From assembly GCA_009885955.1 (NCBI GenBank), contig VFJS01000033.1, positions 1 to 64,000 of the forward strand: a stretch of 64,000 nucleotides of DNA. The letters run 5' to 3'. Made by a program: the position numbers and the translations under genes. Each line of letters opens with the position of its first letter. The stretch's first letter is position 1. Origin of the DNA: Spirochaetia bacterium. GTDB taxonomy: Bacteria > Spirochaetota > UBA4802 > UBA5550. The notes beneath the pieces are model-generated. The model was not told the origin of the DNA. It was given only the letters and a program-made list of their open reading frames with translations, and did no database searches. This document shows positions 24,931 to 33,402 of the stretch, in pieces.

Positions 24931-25353
24931 TAACTTATCCTTAGCAATAACATTTTTATTAAGATATTATATTATTTATTAAAATAGTTTATTTTATTTC
25001 GTATGTCAAGGATTTAGTCAGAGTTGATTGTGGAAATAACTAAAAAAATTCGAAAAAAATTGCCATTCCATTGCCTGTAATTACAGGATTTACGACACCA
25101 AAAACTTCATAAAACAACCTCTCTGTCCCATCTTCAAACAAAAGTCGCTAATGTGCGGCAATATTAGCATGATCATGTTTGACAGGCGTTGTATGATAAA
25201 TGCGGTTTTGGAAAATGCCCTCAACCCCGCCCCTCGACTCCGCTCGGGGAACGGATCAATTTTTTTTTGTGACGATTTCTCCTTTTTCAACGCTGGAATA
25301 TAAACGGCTTCAAAATCGGCCGTTTTAATACCAGTGCAAAACGGAGGATCAAT
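24931..25353. other. Non-coding region with small repeats
   Basis: Contents: the AT-rich promoter region of the ParE-like pair, a perfect palindrome CCTGTAATTACAGG (25074-25087), the third 20-base repeat (25167-25186), and a degraded family C repeat (GCCCTCAACCCCGCCCCTC with CTCGGGG, about 25218-25250). No convincing gene is present. Confidence 0.6.
25167..25186 (+). repeat. 20-base repeat, copy 3
   Basis: AGCATGATCATGTTTGACAG, identical to the copy at 24373 and followed by GCGTTGT, comparable to GGTTGTT after the fic copy. It lies upstream of the ParE-like pair. Confidence 0.75.
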
Positions 25354-26469
25354 ATGAATGAAGGGATTGTCGGCCATGAAAGCGTTGAGCCTTACGCCGG
25401 AGATTTTAAGAAGGAGATACTTGATACGGTTATTCATCAAATCGAGTCAGGAGCGATGAGGTTTTATTTTAAGGAAGATAAGATGATAGTATCGCTTATG
25501 GGGATACACAGGGAGATAATTATCAACCATGATAATTATCCAACGTTATCGGGGGAGAGTATTAGAATTAATGAACTGTCTGATACTCGATTTCCCATGG
25601 GACGTCCGGATTATACAGGAAAGAGCTTCGGTATGGCCGTAGTTGGTGATTGGGAGGGCCAGGGAAGTTCAATCTTCGGTTCCACGAATATCCCTGTGGC
25701 ATACATGCCGGATAAAAAAGATATCCTCATTGTCGATGACAGCCGTGATATGCTGAAATACTTAAAGAGGGTCCTGGGGAATGATTATAACATCATATCC
25801 GCCTGCAACGGACTGGATGCCATGAATGCGCTGGCTTTCATCACCCCTGATCTTATTCTTACCGATGTAACGATGCCGGGGATGAACGGTTATGAACTGA
25901 CCAGGAAGGTTAAATCCTGTCCGGCACTGGGGAATATACCGGTCATCATGGTGACGGGTAATTACGATGAATCGGACAGGCTCCTCGGCATGGAGACCGG
26001 CGCCGACTATTATCTGACCAAGCCCTTTGACCCTCTGGAGCTGATGGAAAAAATAAAGTCGGTTTTTTCCAAGAACATAACCAAAAGGGGATTTGGAAGA
26101 GAAATCCCGACAACAAAAAAGGATGATTTCATAGCTAACGATATTGCCATGAAGAAAATCAAGAAGGTCATGGAATATCTCCAACGGAATTACAAGGATT
26201 CCATCTCCCGCGAAGGCCTTGCCACAGCCTTTGACATGAGTCCCGATCATTTGAGCAGAATGTTCAGGAAATATTCCGGTATGAGGATCGCTGATTACAT
26301 ATATGAGCTGAGAATTGACGAGGTTTCTAGAAGACTTGCTCAGAGCAGTGATGTGATTATCCGCATTGCCAATGACACGGGCTTTGAATCGCTGAGGACC
26401 TTTAACAGGATATTTCAGGAAAGGATGGGTATGACGCCGACTGAATACAGGAAGTTGAGGAGAAAGTAA
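25354..26469 (+). CDS. Response regulator with AraC-type DNA-binding domain
   Basis: A 371-residue regulator. Residues 1-118 are an N-terminal domain I do not recognise. Residues 122-237 form a receiver domain with D128/D129, phospho-acceptor D171, T201 and K223. Residues about 265-371 are an AraC/XylS double HTH (REGLATAFDMSPDHLSRMFRKYSG, then a second HTH with DTGFESLRTFNRIFQERMGMTPTEYR). A GGAGG site precedes the ATG. No kinase gene is adjacent. The large lipoprotein at 26622 follows after about 150 bases and is a possible target. Confidence 0.9.
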   Translation: MNEGIVGHESVEPYAGDFKKEILDTVIHQIESGAMRFYFKEDKMIVSLMGIHREIIINHDNYPTLSGESIRINELSDTRFPMGRPDYTGKSFGMAVVGDWEGQGSSIFGSTNIPVAYMPDKKDILIVDDSRDMLKYLKRVLGNDYNIISACNGLDAMNALAFITPDLILTDVTMPGMNGYELTRKVKSCPALGNIPVIMVTGNYDESDRLLGMETGADYYLTKPFDPLELMEKIKSVFSKNITKRGFGREIPTTKKDDFIANDIAMKKIKKVMEYLQRNYKDSISREGLATAFDMSPDHLSRMFRKYSGMRIADYIYELRIDEVSRRLAQSSDVIIRIANDTGFESLRTFNRIFQERMGMTPTEYRKLRRK

Positions 26470-26621
26470 ATTTTTCCCGGCCATTTTCTGTACGGACGGG
26501 TTTTGGCCAGACAGGGGGGATGGAACTTGATACATATCAAATTCCAATGTATCGGAATAGTGTTTGTGAAGGCATTTTTTAATAGTTTATATCATAAATG
26601 GATCATGAGGAGGACTCCGTA

Positions 26622-29600
26622 ATGAAATTTAAATTTTTTCTATTAGTTTTAATCATTAATGTAATATTTGCTGGATGTGCGGGCTCAAGCAGCAGTAGCA
26701 AAAACCCTGGGGATGCAACAGTAGCTGTAACGGGAGTGAGCCTTAATAAAACTACTACAAATATTCTTGTAGGTGGGACAGAGCAACTGACAGCTAACAT
26801 TACTCCGGGTAATTCCACCAACCAAAACATTACATGGGTATCTAGTAATTCGTCCAAAGCAACCGTAAGTTCAAGTGGACTTGTGACTGGTGTGGCAGTA
26901 GGTTCTGTAATTGTTACTGTTCAAACAACTGATGGAAGTTTTACTGCAACCTGTAATGTAACAATAGCAGCAGCCACTGTCTCAGTTACAGGAATTACCT
27001 TAAATAAAACATCGACATCAATAGGTGTTGGGAATAATGAGCAGCTCATCACTACCATTACTCCGAATAATGCTACAAATCAAAATGTTACCTGGTCAAC
27101 AAGTGATTCATCCAAGGCAACTGTTAGTTCAAGTGGACTTGTAACTGGTGTTGCAACTGGGACTTCGGCCATAACAGTAACAACTGCTGATGGAACCTTA
27201 ACTGCAATGTGTAATGTTACTGTTTTAGATATTACACCTCCCACTGTTCTAAACACAATCCCAGCAGACGGTGCAAAAGATATTGTTTTGAACAGTTCTT
27301 TCAGCATGACATTTTCAGAAATCATGAACCCATCTACCCTTTCCGTTCAGGCCTCCGATGGAGCGTGCAGCGGGAATATACAGATTAGTAGTGATAATTT
27401 TACAACTTGCCTTGGCGGAACAATCAGTACCAGTGGAAATCCAGTAATTGTATGGACACCGGCATCAAAACTATGGATCAGCCAAAATTATAAAGTGCGT
27501 ATTACAACAAATGTACAGGACAGCGGAGGAAATGCGCTGGCATCGGATGATACTCGAAGCTTTACAACACAGGATGTCAGCACATGGGTATTTGTCGACG
27601 GCAACAAAGGAAATGGTATCAATAAAGACATATCTAAAGGAGCTACTTCTCCTAAAGCCACTCAATTCAATAATAAGCTATATATTACCTGGAACGAAAA
27701 TAACGGGACATCGACTCAAATCAGGGTGGTTGTTTTTAATGGCAATGATAGTAAACCAGGATGGACTTTTGTCGATGGCAATGGGATTAACGGGATTAAT
27801 AAAAATTCTGTAAGACCTGCCTTCTCATCCCGGTTGATTGTTTTTAACAGCAAATTGTATTGTTGCTGGATAGAAAATAATGGAAGTGCAACCCAGGTCC
27901 GGGTGGCGGTATATAATGGGAATGACAGTTCTCCCGTATGGACCTTCGTCGACGACGACGGGACTAACGGAATTAATAAAGACTCAACAAAAAATGCCGC
28001 AGCAGTCATGTGGAAAGTCGTTGGCACTAAGTTATATATTGCCTGGCAGGAAATGAATGCCACTGCGATTCAAATCCGGGCGGCTGTATATAATGGCAAT
28101 GATAGTTCTCCGGTCTGGACTTTTATCGATGGTAACGGGGCCAATGGCATTAATAAAAATAATACCATGGATGCTTCTGTCCCTCTGTTAACTTCATTTA
28201 ATAATAAGCTTTATGCCACTTGGTATGAAAAAAATTCAAGTGCCATTACACAGATAAGAGCGTCCGTATATAATGGGAATGACAGTTCTCCCGCATGGAC
28301 GTTTGTAGATGGCAACGGGATTGATGGCCTCAACAAGGATTATACTAAAAATGCTTTAGTTTCTCTCTTAACAGCTTTTAACAATAAGCTCTATATCAGC
28401 TGGTATGAATCTGATTCGAACAATGTTACCCAAGTACGTGCAGCTGTATATGGGGGTGATGATGCCGCGCCGACATGGAGTTTTATAGACGGAAATGGGA
28501 GCAGCGGCCTTAATAAAGACATCACTAAAAATGCTGTTATTGCTTTAATGTATAGTATTTCATCGAAATTATATATGACTTGGAAGGAGGACAATAGCAC
28601 TTCAACCCAGAACCGCGTGGCTGTATATAATGGCAGTGACAGTTCTCCCGCATGGACTTTTGTCGACGGCAATGGGACTAATGGGATTAATTATAACCCG
28701 GCCATGTCTACAACTTTAAACCAATCAGCAAGTATATTAAACAATTTCAATGGCAAAGTATATGCAATTTGGGCTGAATTGAACCCAAGCGGGTTGACGC
28801 AAATAAGGGTTGCCGTGGGCGCAACATATACTCCGTTTAATGTAACGCAGGGAGTAACATCACAAGGGATTTCAAAGATATGGAAGGCTGAAAAAAATAT
28901 TAATGAATTTTTTCGTCATGATCAAATAGGATATGATTATGATAATGAAGATAGATATCTAATATTTGACGACACTACAGCGACAATTATTGGCGGTAAA
29001 GATATTGATAAAGATGGAGTTATTGATAAATATATGACATACCTCAATGCAAAGTGTTCATATACTTACAATCCTATTACAAAAAATATAACATTATCAA
29101 ACGCAGAAGGTCAAAGAACTTTATCTATCAATAGTAATAATAAAGTTATAGATTTGAATTTTGATGGCGGTAATATGTATATTTTTAACAATTCCTCCTC
29201 AATTTTTAATCAAAATATTTCTGTATGGCCTGAATCTGATCAGATGCAAAGTGAGGTGATAGACTATTACAGCGGCACCCGACCTACTGAATTTATCGTT
29301 AACAGTCTTTCGGCTTCCTATGCATCGACTACAAAAACAATTACAGTAACATACAATATTACTTCAAAAGACTCAAGAAACATAAGTTGGTTAGTTTTTA
29401 GGTTAGTTTCCCCTAGTATAAAAAATGATTTTGAAAGTTATTCAGGAGGACAACACTACCAAGTTTCTCCCACTATTTCATCAGGAACCAATGTCAATGG
29501 GTCATTCTCAATTACATTTAATGGCACTATGTTGCCGGAAAATGGGGTCTGGGATATAAACGATATTATTGTTGGATTTGATACTAATAATTCATTTGGA

Positions 29601-30233
29601 GAAAATTACCAATACTGGCAAAACCAACAAAGTGGGAATCGCATAAGTAAATATTTGATCGGCTACGAAGTAGCAGATGATTGGACTAACTCATATACAG
29701 GATATGATGTAGTTACTTTTACTGTTAATGGTGGTATTGATACAATCACCCAAACAAATCTTTCCTCAGTTACAAAATCCGGTAATATCGTAACGGTCTC
29801 TTTTGACTCGACAATTACAGGAAAAGCCTGGATTTTCTTTGCATCATCCACTGCGGCCTATAACACAATTCGGTATGATCCCCTGGCAAATGCAGGCATC
29901 TCGAGTCCAATATCAACCGGTCATAATATCACCAGTACTTCGAGCATAACCTATGATATCACATCAGGTGGTTTTGGTTCTGGGTATTATATATCTAAAA
30001 TATTATTTACCTATGGAACTGATGTTTCGGTAACAAACGGCACTCTATCTCATTACGGTGATGAATACAGTTTTTCAGGAGTGAGAAAGGATTATTATGC
30101 CTTTCCTGTAGATATGGATACGTATCATAATAATACTTTTTGCGGTGGGTTGGTTGATTTTAATTTTTTTTATGAAGTTACAAATAGGGAGAAGCCGGTA
30201 AAGACAAATATCTCTATTATTCCGGCTTGGTAA
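26622..30233 (+). CDS. Large lipoprotein with two Big_2 domains, a Big_5-like domain and a seven-repeat propeller
   Basis: A 1203-residue lipoprotein (lipobox FAG-C19, then a Ser-rich linker). Residues about 33-117 and 121-202 are bacterial Ig-like Big_2 domains; about 204-318 is an SbsA/Big_5-like domain. From about 322 to 735 follow seven repeats of about 59 residues, each opening W-T/S-F-V/I-DGNG-x-x-G-I/L-N and ending Q-x-R-x-A-V-YNGNDSSP, which suits a seven-bladed propeller. The C-terminal 450 residues show beta-sandwich-like character. I start at ATG 26622, which has an AGGAGG site eight bases upstream, instead of the ATG at 26598. Surface binding is the likely role. Confidence 0.88.
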   Translation: MKFKFFLLVLIINVIFAGCAGSSSSSKNPGDATVAVTGVSLNKTTTNILVGGTEQLTANITPGNSTNQNITWVSSNSSKATVSSSGLVTGVAVGSVIVTVQTTDGSFTATCNVTIAAATVSVTGITLNKTSTSIGVGNNEQLITTITPNNATNQNVTWSTSDSSKATVSSSGLVTGVATGTSAITVTTADGTLTAMCNVTVLDITPPTVLNTIPADGAKDIVLNSSFSMTFSEIMNPSTLSVQASDGACSGNIQISSDNFTTCLGGTISTSGNPVIVWTPASKLWISQNYKVRITTNVQDSGGNALASDDTRSFTTQDVSTWVFVDGNKGNGINKDISKGATSPKATQFNNKLYITWNENNGTSTQIRVVVFNGNDSKPGWTFVDGNGINGINKNSVRPAFSSRLIVFNSKLYCCWIENNGSATQVRVAVYNGNDSSPVWTFVDDDGTNGINKDSTKNAAAVMWKVVGTKLYIAWQEMNATAIQIRAAVYNGNDSSPVWTFIDGNGANGINKNNTMDASVPLLTSFNNKLYATWYEKNSSAITQIRASVYNGNDSSPAWTFVDGNGIDGLNKDYTKNALVSLLTAFNNKLYISWYESDSNNVTQVRAAVYGGDDAAPTWSFIDGNGSSGLNKDITKNAVIALMYSISSKLYMTWKEDNSTSTQNRVAVYNGSDSSPAWTFVDGNGTNGINYNPAMSTTLNQSASILNNFNGKVYAIWAELNPSGLTQIRVAVGATYTPFNVTQGVTSQGISKIWKAEKNINEFFRHDQIGYDYDNEDRYLIFDDTTATIIGGKDIDKDGVIDKYMTYLNAKCSYTYNPITKNITLSNAEGQRTLSINSNNKVIDLNFDGGNMYIFNNSSSIFNQNISVWPESDQMQSEVIDYYSGTRPTEFIVNSLSASYASTTKTITVTYNITSKDSRNISWLVFRLVSPSIKNDFESYSGGQHYQVSPTISSGTNVNGSFSITFNGTMLPENGVWDINDIIVGFDTNNSFGENYQYWQNQQSGNRISKYLIGYEVADDWTNSYTGYDVVTFTVNGGIDTITQTNLSSVTKSGNIVTVSFDSTITGKAWIFFASSTAAYNTIRYDPLANAGISSPISTGHNITSTSSITYDITSGGFGSGYYISKILFTYGTDVSVTNGTLSHYGDEYSFSGVRKDYYAFPVDMDTYHNNTFCGGLVDFNFFYEVTNREKPVKTNISIIPAW

Positions 30234-30352
30234 TGATGAGTGTTCGTCCCATGCTTTTGGATAATTTGATAAACGATTATATGACAGGCGGGATTAACGG
30301 AGGCTGAAAAATTGAAAATAGTATTAGTGTAAGAGGATTCATCGCATTCATC

Positions 30353-30386
30353 CCGGGCCGCCGAAGCAAGCCGGCGGCCCGGTTTT
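30353..30386 (+). terminator. Intrinsic terminator after the large lipoprotein gene
   Basis: A perfect 11-bp stem, CCGGGCCGCCG (30353-30363) with CGGCGGCCCGG (30372-30382), followed by TTTT. It lies 120 bases after the stop at 30233. Confidence 0.85.
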
Positions 30387-30427
30387 ATTTATTGACTAAA
30401 TTGCATATTTGAATTACTTTGATTAAT

Positions 30428-30583
30428 ATGCCGACGAAATTTGAATGGGACGAAAACAAAAAATATAAAAACATTCTGAAATACGGCATTTCTTTTAATG
30501 ATGTCGCAATGATATTTGCAGATAGGGATGCCCTTTCAATTTGCTATGAAGATAATTCTGTGTTGAACAAAACAATATTTTGA
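30428..30583 (+). pseudogene. brnT: Truncated BrnT-type (DUF497) toxin remnant
   Basis: A 51-codon frame whose first 40 residues match the BrnT start: FEWDENK, KYGISFNDV, then an AMIFADRD segment. Complete BrnT toxins run to about 90 residues with a C-terminal RISARRA-type motif, which is missing here in all frames. It stops after DNSVLNKTIF. The toxin is therefore probably inactive. Confidence 0.75.
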
Positions 30584-30595
30584 TAGGAATCTGCA

Positions 30596-30658
30596 ATGAA
30601 AACAATGAAAGAAGAATATGATTTTTCTAAAGCTGTTAAAGGGAAATTCTACTATAAT
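30596..30658 (+). pseudogene. Truncated antitoxin remnant
   Basis: Thirteen bases after the BrnT remnant a frame begins MKTMKEEYDFSKAVKGKFYY, the start shared by antitoxins paired with DUF497/BrnT toxins. The similarity breaks off at about 30658, and the frame then reads into the 3' end of the convergent hipT gene and stops at 30706. Toxin-before-antitoxin order fits brnT-brnA. Confidence 0.7.
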
Positions 30659-30659
30659 G

Positions 30660-31601
30660 TCACTTGCATCCCTCAATCAACCCCAATCTCTCCATCCTCT
30701 CTTTAATAAGCCGGGAATATTTATCCTTCATACCCTGGGACATGAAACTGATTTTTATCATCTCTTCCCATTCAGGATAAGCGCCGGCCATTTCGTTCAG
30801 TACTCTGCCGATGACTTTTTGTTCCAATGTGAGCCTTTCGCCGGCAAAATAATCTATAAGAATGTTGCGGGTGAGGCTGTTTTTTTTCCCTGCAACCGGC
30901 AGCGCCAGCTCTTCGATTGGTGTTTTCAATGCGATGGTTGTGTTGATAAGATCATAGGCGGGCGAAAGCTCGATAATGCCTTTTCTGCTTATGAGGGAAA
31001 AATTTTTAAGATGCATATCCTCATTCCCCGTGAGAAAACTGAAAAGCGTCAGCCTGAAAAGTTTGATATTCTCTATAGCCGGGAAGGTGCAATAGGTATT
31101 AATTATCCCTGCAACCTTCTCCATGGATGAATCATACTTGGTGTCCCTGCTGTTTCCGGAAAGCTGTGCGAAATCTTCAAGGGCAACTTTTCCCCGGCGC
31201 CCGGTTCTGTCGAATCGTCGGATGAAATAGGTCATTGATCCGTCCCTGCAGTATATCAATCCGTGCAGGGGAACCTCAATGCCCGATATTCCGGCGAGCC
31301 GCATGGTAAGATCTTCATTTTGAGGAAGCTCATCATACATGGGATTCTGCGGTTTCAGTATGAAGGTCCCTCCTCTGTTAACCAGCTCAAAGCCCTCAAG
31401 GGAAGGGTTGAACCGGGCGCTCAGCTTGGGCTGCACTCCCTGGATGGAAAGTTTATCTGCCCTGGCGGCAGATTCTTTCAGTTGTTCATCGGCGCTGTAG
31501 GGAAAGTCTTTTAAACTGTTGATATTTCTTGAAAGATTGTTCAGGCCTTTTCTGGAATATTTCCCGGGACATATTTCATATGTTATAGGGCATATATTCA
31601 T
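30660..31601 (-). CDS. hipT: HipT kinase of a tripartite HipBST toxin-antitoxin system
   Basis: A 313-residue HipA-like Ser/Thr kinase lacking the N-terminal subdomain found in full HipA. The Gly-rich loop region is S52-I-Q54-G-V-Q-PKLS. The catalytic part includes FLTGNEDMHLKNFSLI (HxD-like loop with the downstream Asn) and LSPAYDLINT (DFG-like Asp). The known HipT of E. coli phosphorylates tryptophanyl-tRNA synthetase; the target here is inferred. It overlaps hipS by four bases. Its 3' end abuts the remains of a BrnT pair on the opposite strand. Confidence 0.88.
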   Translation of the reverse strand: MNICPITYEICPGKYSRKGLNNLSRNINSLKDFPYSADEQLKESAARADKLSIQGVQPKLSARFNPSLEGFELVNRGGTFILKPQNPMYDELPQNEDLTMRLAGISGIEVPLHGLIYCRDGSMTYFIRRFDRTGRRGKVALEDFAQLSGNSRDTKYDSSMEKVAGIINTYCTFPAIENIKLFRLTLFSFLTGNEDMHLKNFSLISRKGIIELSPAYDLINTTIALKTPIEELALPVAGKKNSLTRNILIDYFAGERLTLEQKVIGRVLNEMAGAYPEWEEMIKISFMSQGMKDKYSRLIKERMERLGLIEGCK

Positions 31602-31909
31602 TCAGCTTCCCTCACTGTTACCGCTCCCACCATATCTTCGCCAACAGCCAAAAGCTGGGAGAAATGGTCGCTCCTGTCGATTTTCTTTAGCCTTAACAGC
31701 GATTCGAGCATAACGCCTTCTGGAAGGAGCCCGTCAAAAAAAGGGGGGAATTCTTTGTATTCATAAACTCTGCTGCTTATGGGCATGGTGAGGGACACGG
31801 GAGGTCCGGTATATACGTCCCGATAAGAGAACCGGTAGAGATTCCCTTTTTCAATCTCCTCAAAAATCCCGGCCGAAACTCCATGGACAAATATTTCAGC
31901 TTTTTTCAT
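31598..31909 (-). CDS. hipS: HipS, separate HipA N-subdomain-1 protein
   Basis: A 103-residue protein matching the N-terminal subdomain of HipA (AGIFEEIEKGNLYRFSYR, GPPVSLTMPISSRVYEY, FPPFFDGLLPEGVMLESLL). In two-gene hipBA systems this region is fused to the kinase; here it is a separate gene with four-base overlaps on both sides. In characterised HipBST systems HipS is the neutralising antitoxin of HipT. Confidence 0.88.
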   Translation of the reverse strand: MKKAEIFVHGVSAGIFEEIEKGNLYRFSYRDVYTGPPVSLTMPISSRVYEYKEFPPFFDGLLPEGVMLESLLRLKKIDRSDHFSQLLAVGEDMVGAVTVREAE

Positions 31910-32157
31910 CTATTTTTTTCCGTGTAGTTATTCATGATAGGGCTCGTCAAAACCATGCTAATATTGAGCGCCTTCATTATTTTCATAATTGTATTGATTT
32001 GAATGGAATCTTTACCTTTTTCTATATCGTACACCGATGTTTTGCCGGTTCCGGAAATTTCAGATAATGCCAATCTTGTGAGGCCCGCCTGTTTTCGATG
32101 AAAATTGATTATTTTCCCAATTTCATCAATATTATCAATTCTAATTTTTACTGTCAT
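31906..32157 (-). CDS. hipB: HipB, XRE-family DNA-binding protein
   Basis: An 83-residue protein with an XRE/Cro HTH (GKIINFHRKQAGLTRLALSEISGTGKTSVYDIEKGKDSIQINTIMKIMKAL, about residues 12-63). It is the first gene of the hipBST operon and should repress it. An 18-base operator candidate lies over its own start codon. Confidence 0.88.
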   Translation of the reverse strand: MTVKIRIDNIDEIGKIINFHRKQAGLTRLALSEISGTGKTSVYDIEKGKDSIQINTIMKIMKALNISMVLTSPIMNNYTEKNR

Positions 32158-32165
32158 AGCGGTAA
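32148..32165. promoter_or_regulatory. HipB operator candidate O1
   Basis: TTACTGTCATAGCGGTAA, an imperfect inverted repeat TTAC-N10-GTAA spanning the hipB start codon (32155-32157). Two more sites of the same length and ends follow at 71-72 base intervals. Confidence 0.68.
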
Positions 32166-32219
32166 ATATACCTATTTATAAATTATTTATTGTGAAAAAT
32201 TTTTAAAAACAAGTTAATA

Positions 32220-32237
32220 TTACTGTTATAACAGTAA
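32220..32237. promoter_or_regulatory. HipB operator candidate O2
   Basis: TTACTGTTATAACAGTAA, a perfect 18-base palindrome of the same TTAC-N10-GTAA type, in the AT-rich promoter region of hipBST. Confidence 0.72.
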
Positions 32238-32290
32238 AAAGTCAAGTATTAAATGTAAATTTATAAAAATATTGATAAATAAATAAAAAA

Positions 32291-32308
32291 TTACCGCTGT
32301 AGAGGTAA
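32291..32308. promoter_or_regulatory. HipB operator candidate O3
   Basis: TTACCGCTGTAGAGGTAA, an imperfect inverted repeat TTACC-N8-GGTAA, similar in layout to the TATCC-N8-GGATA operator known for E. coli HipB. It lies 15 bases beyond the end of cobD. Confidence 0.68.
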
Positions 32309-32322
32309 ATAATATGTCATAT

Positions 32323-33402
32323 TCACCCGAGGCACTTCCCCATCGCCGCAACCAGGGCCATATTGTCATCCCTTCTCCTTACCGCGATACGGACAAAGGA
32401 GGAGTCCAGGTACCTGAAATTTGAGGCGTCCCTGATGAGGATTCTATGCCCCAGGAGCTTTTCCTTGAGAGCTGCCGATGTCATGCCGGTAAGAATTTTT
32501 ATCAGGATGAAATTTGCCTCTGGATGGAAAAATTTTATTCCCTTAATTCTGCCAAGTTCGCTGCAGAGAATTTCCCTCTCCCTGTTCAGGGCCAGGACTG
32601 ATTCTTTTATGTAATTCGCTTCATTCAGTAACAGGCCCGCAGAAAGATCGGCAAAGATGTTCACGGTCCACGGCTCTTTCATTGAGATAATTTTTTTTAT
32701 CATCCCCCGGTCATGAGATATAAGGTATCCCAGCCTGAGCCCGGGGATTGCAAAGAATTTGGTCATGGACCGGAGCACTATGAGGTTGGGATATTTTTCC
32801 GCGAGCAGGGCTGAGGTGCTCTCCCTCCAGTTGTCCATGAACTCAATGAAGGATTCGTCCACCATGACAGTGATATCAAGCTCCCTGGCCCTTGCCGCGA
32901 TTCTCTCAATCTCGGGCAGTCCGATGAAGTTCCCCGTGGGGTTGTTGGGATTGCAGATAATCATGAAGCGGTACCCCCTGTCCATCTCCCTTATGAGCGA
33001 ATCGATATCGATCCTGAAATTGTCCTCTTCTCTGAGCATGAAATGTTCTGACTCAGTTCCTGCCTGGCTGAGTGCCTTCGCATATTCTGAGAATGTAGGC
33101 GCTACGATGAGGGCTCTTGCCGGCTTCAGGGCGCGGGGGACCAGGTGGATGAGTTCCGTGGCCCCGTTTCCGGGGATGATGTTCAGCGGTTCTGTTCTAT
33201 TAAAGTGAGCCAGAGATTTCCTGAGCTCCGAATATTCAGGGTCGGGATAATTTTTTATGAGGCCGAAACTGCCGTTCAGGATCCCCTTCAATGACTCCGG
33301 CGGCCCCAGAAGGTTTATATTGGAGCTGAAGTCGATTATCTCCTCCGGGCTGATGCCCAGATCCATGGCCCTGCGGTATATGTCCCCTCCGTGCCCGGCC
33401 AT
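32323..33402 (-). CDS. cobD: L-threonine-O-3-phosphate decarboxylase
   Basis: A 359-residue PLP enzyme of aminotransferase fold class I, in the CobD/HisC group. Motifs: FSSNINLLGPP, IIPGNGATELI, CNPNNPTGN, and the PLP lysine K215 in SMTKFFAIPGLRLGY. It makes (R)-1-amino-2-propanol O-2-phosphate, the linker that CbiB joins to adenosylcobyrate. It lacks the C-terminal zinc-finger extension seen in some CobD proteins. The start shares one base with the cbiB stop (TGATG). It is the last gene of the cobalamin operon. Confidence 0.93.
   Translation of the reverse strand: MAGHGGDIYRRAMDLGISPEEIIDFSSNINLLGPPESLKGILNGSFGLIKNYPDPEYSELRKSLAHFNRTEPLNIIPGNGATELIHLVPRALKPARALIVAPTFSEYAKALSQAGTESEHFMLREEDNFRIDIDSLIREMDRGYRFMIICNPNNPTGNFIGLPEIERIAARARELDITVMVDESFIEFMDNWRESTSALLAEKYPNLIVLRSMTKFFAIPGLRLGYLISHDRGMIKKIISMKEPWTVNIFADLSAGLLLNEANYIKESVLALNREREILCSELGRIKGIKFFHPEANFILIKILTGMTSAALKEKLLGHRILIRDASNFRYLDSSFVRIAVRRRDDNMALVAAMGKCLG

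Noticed and set aside
10443-32308. Prophage or integrative element
   Set aside because: No integrase, transposase, phage structural or conjugation gene is present in the stretch, so only an island-like character can be claimed.
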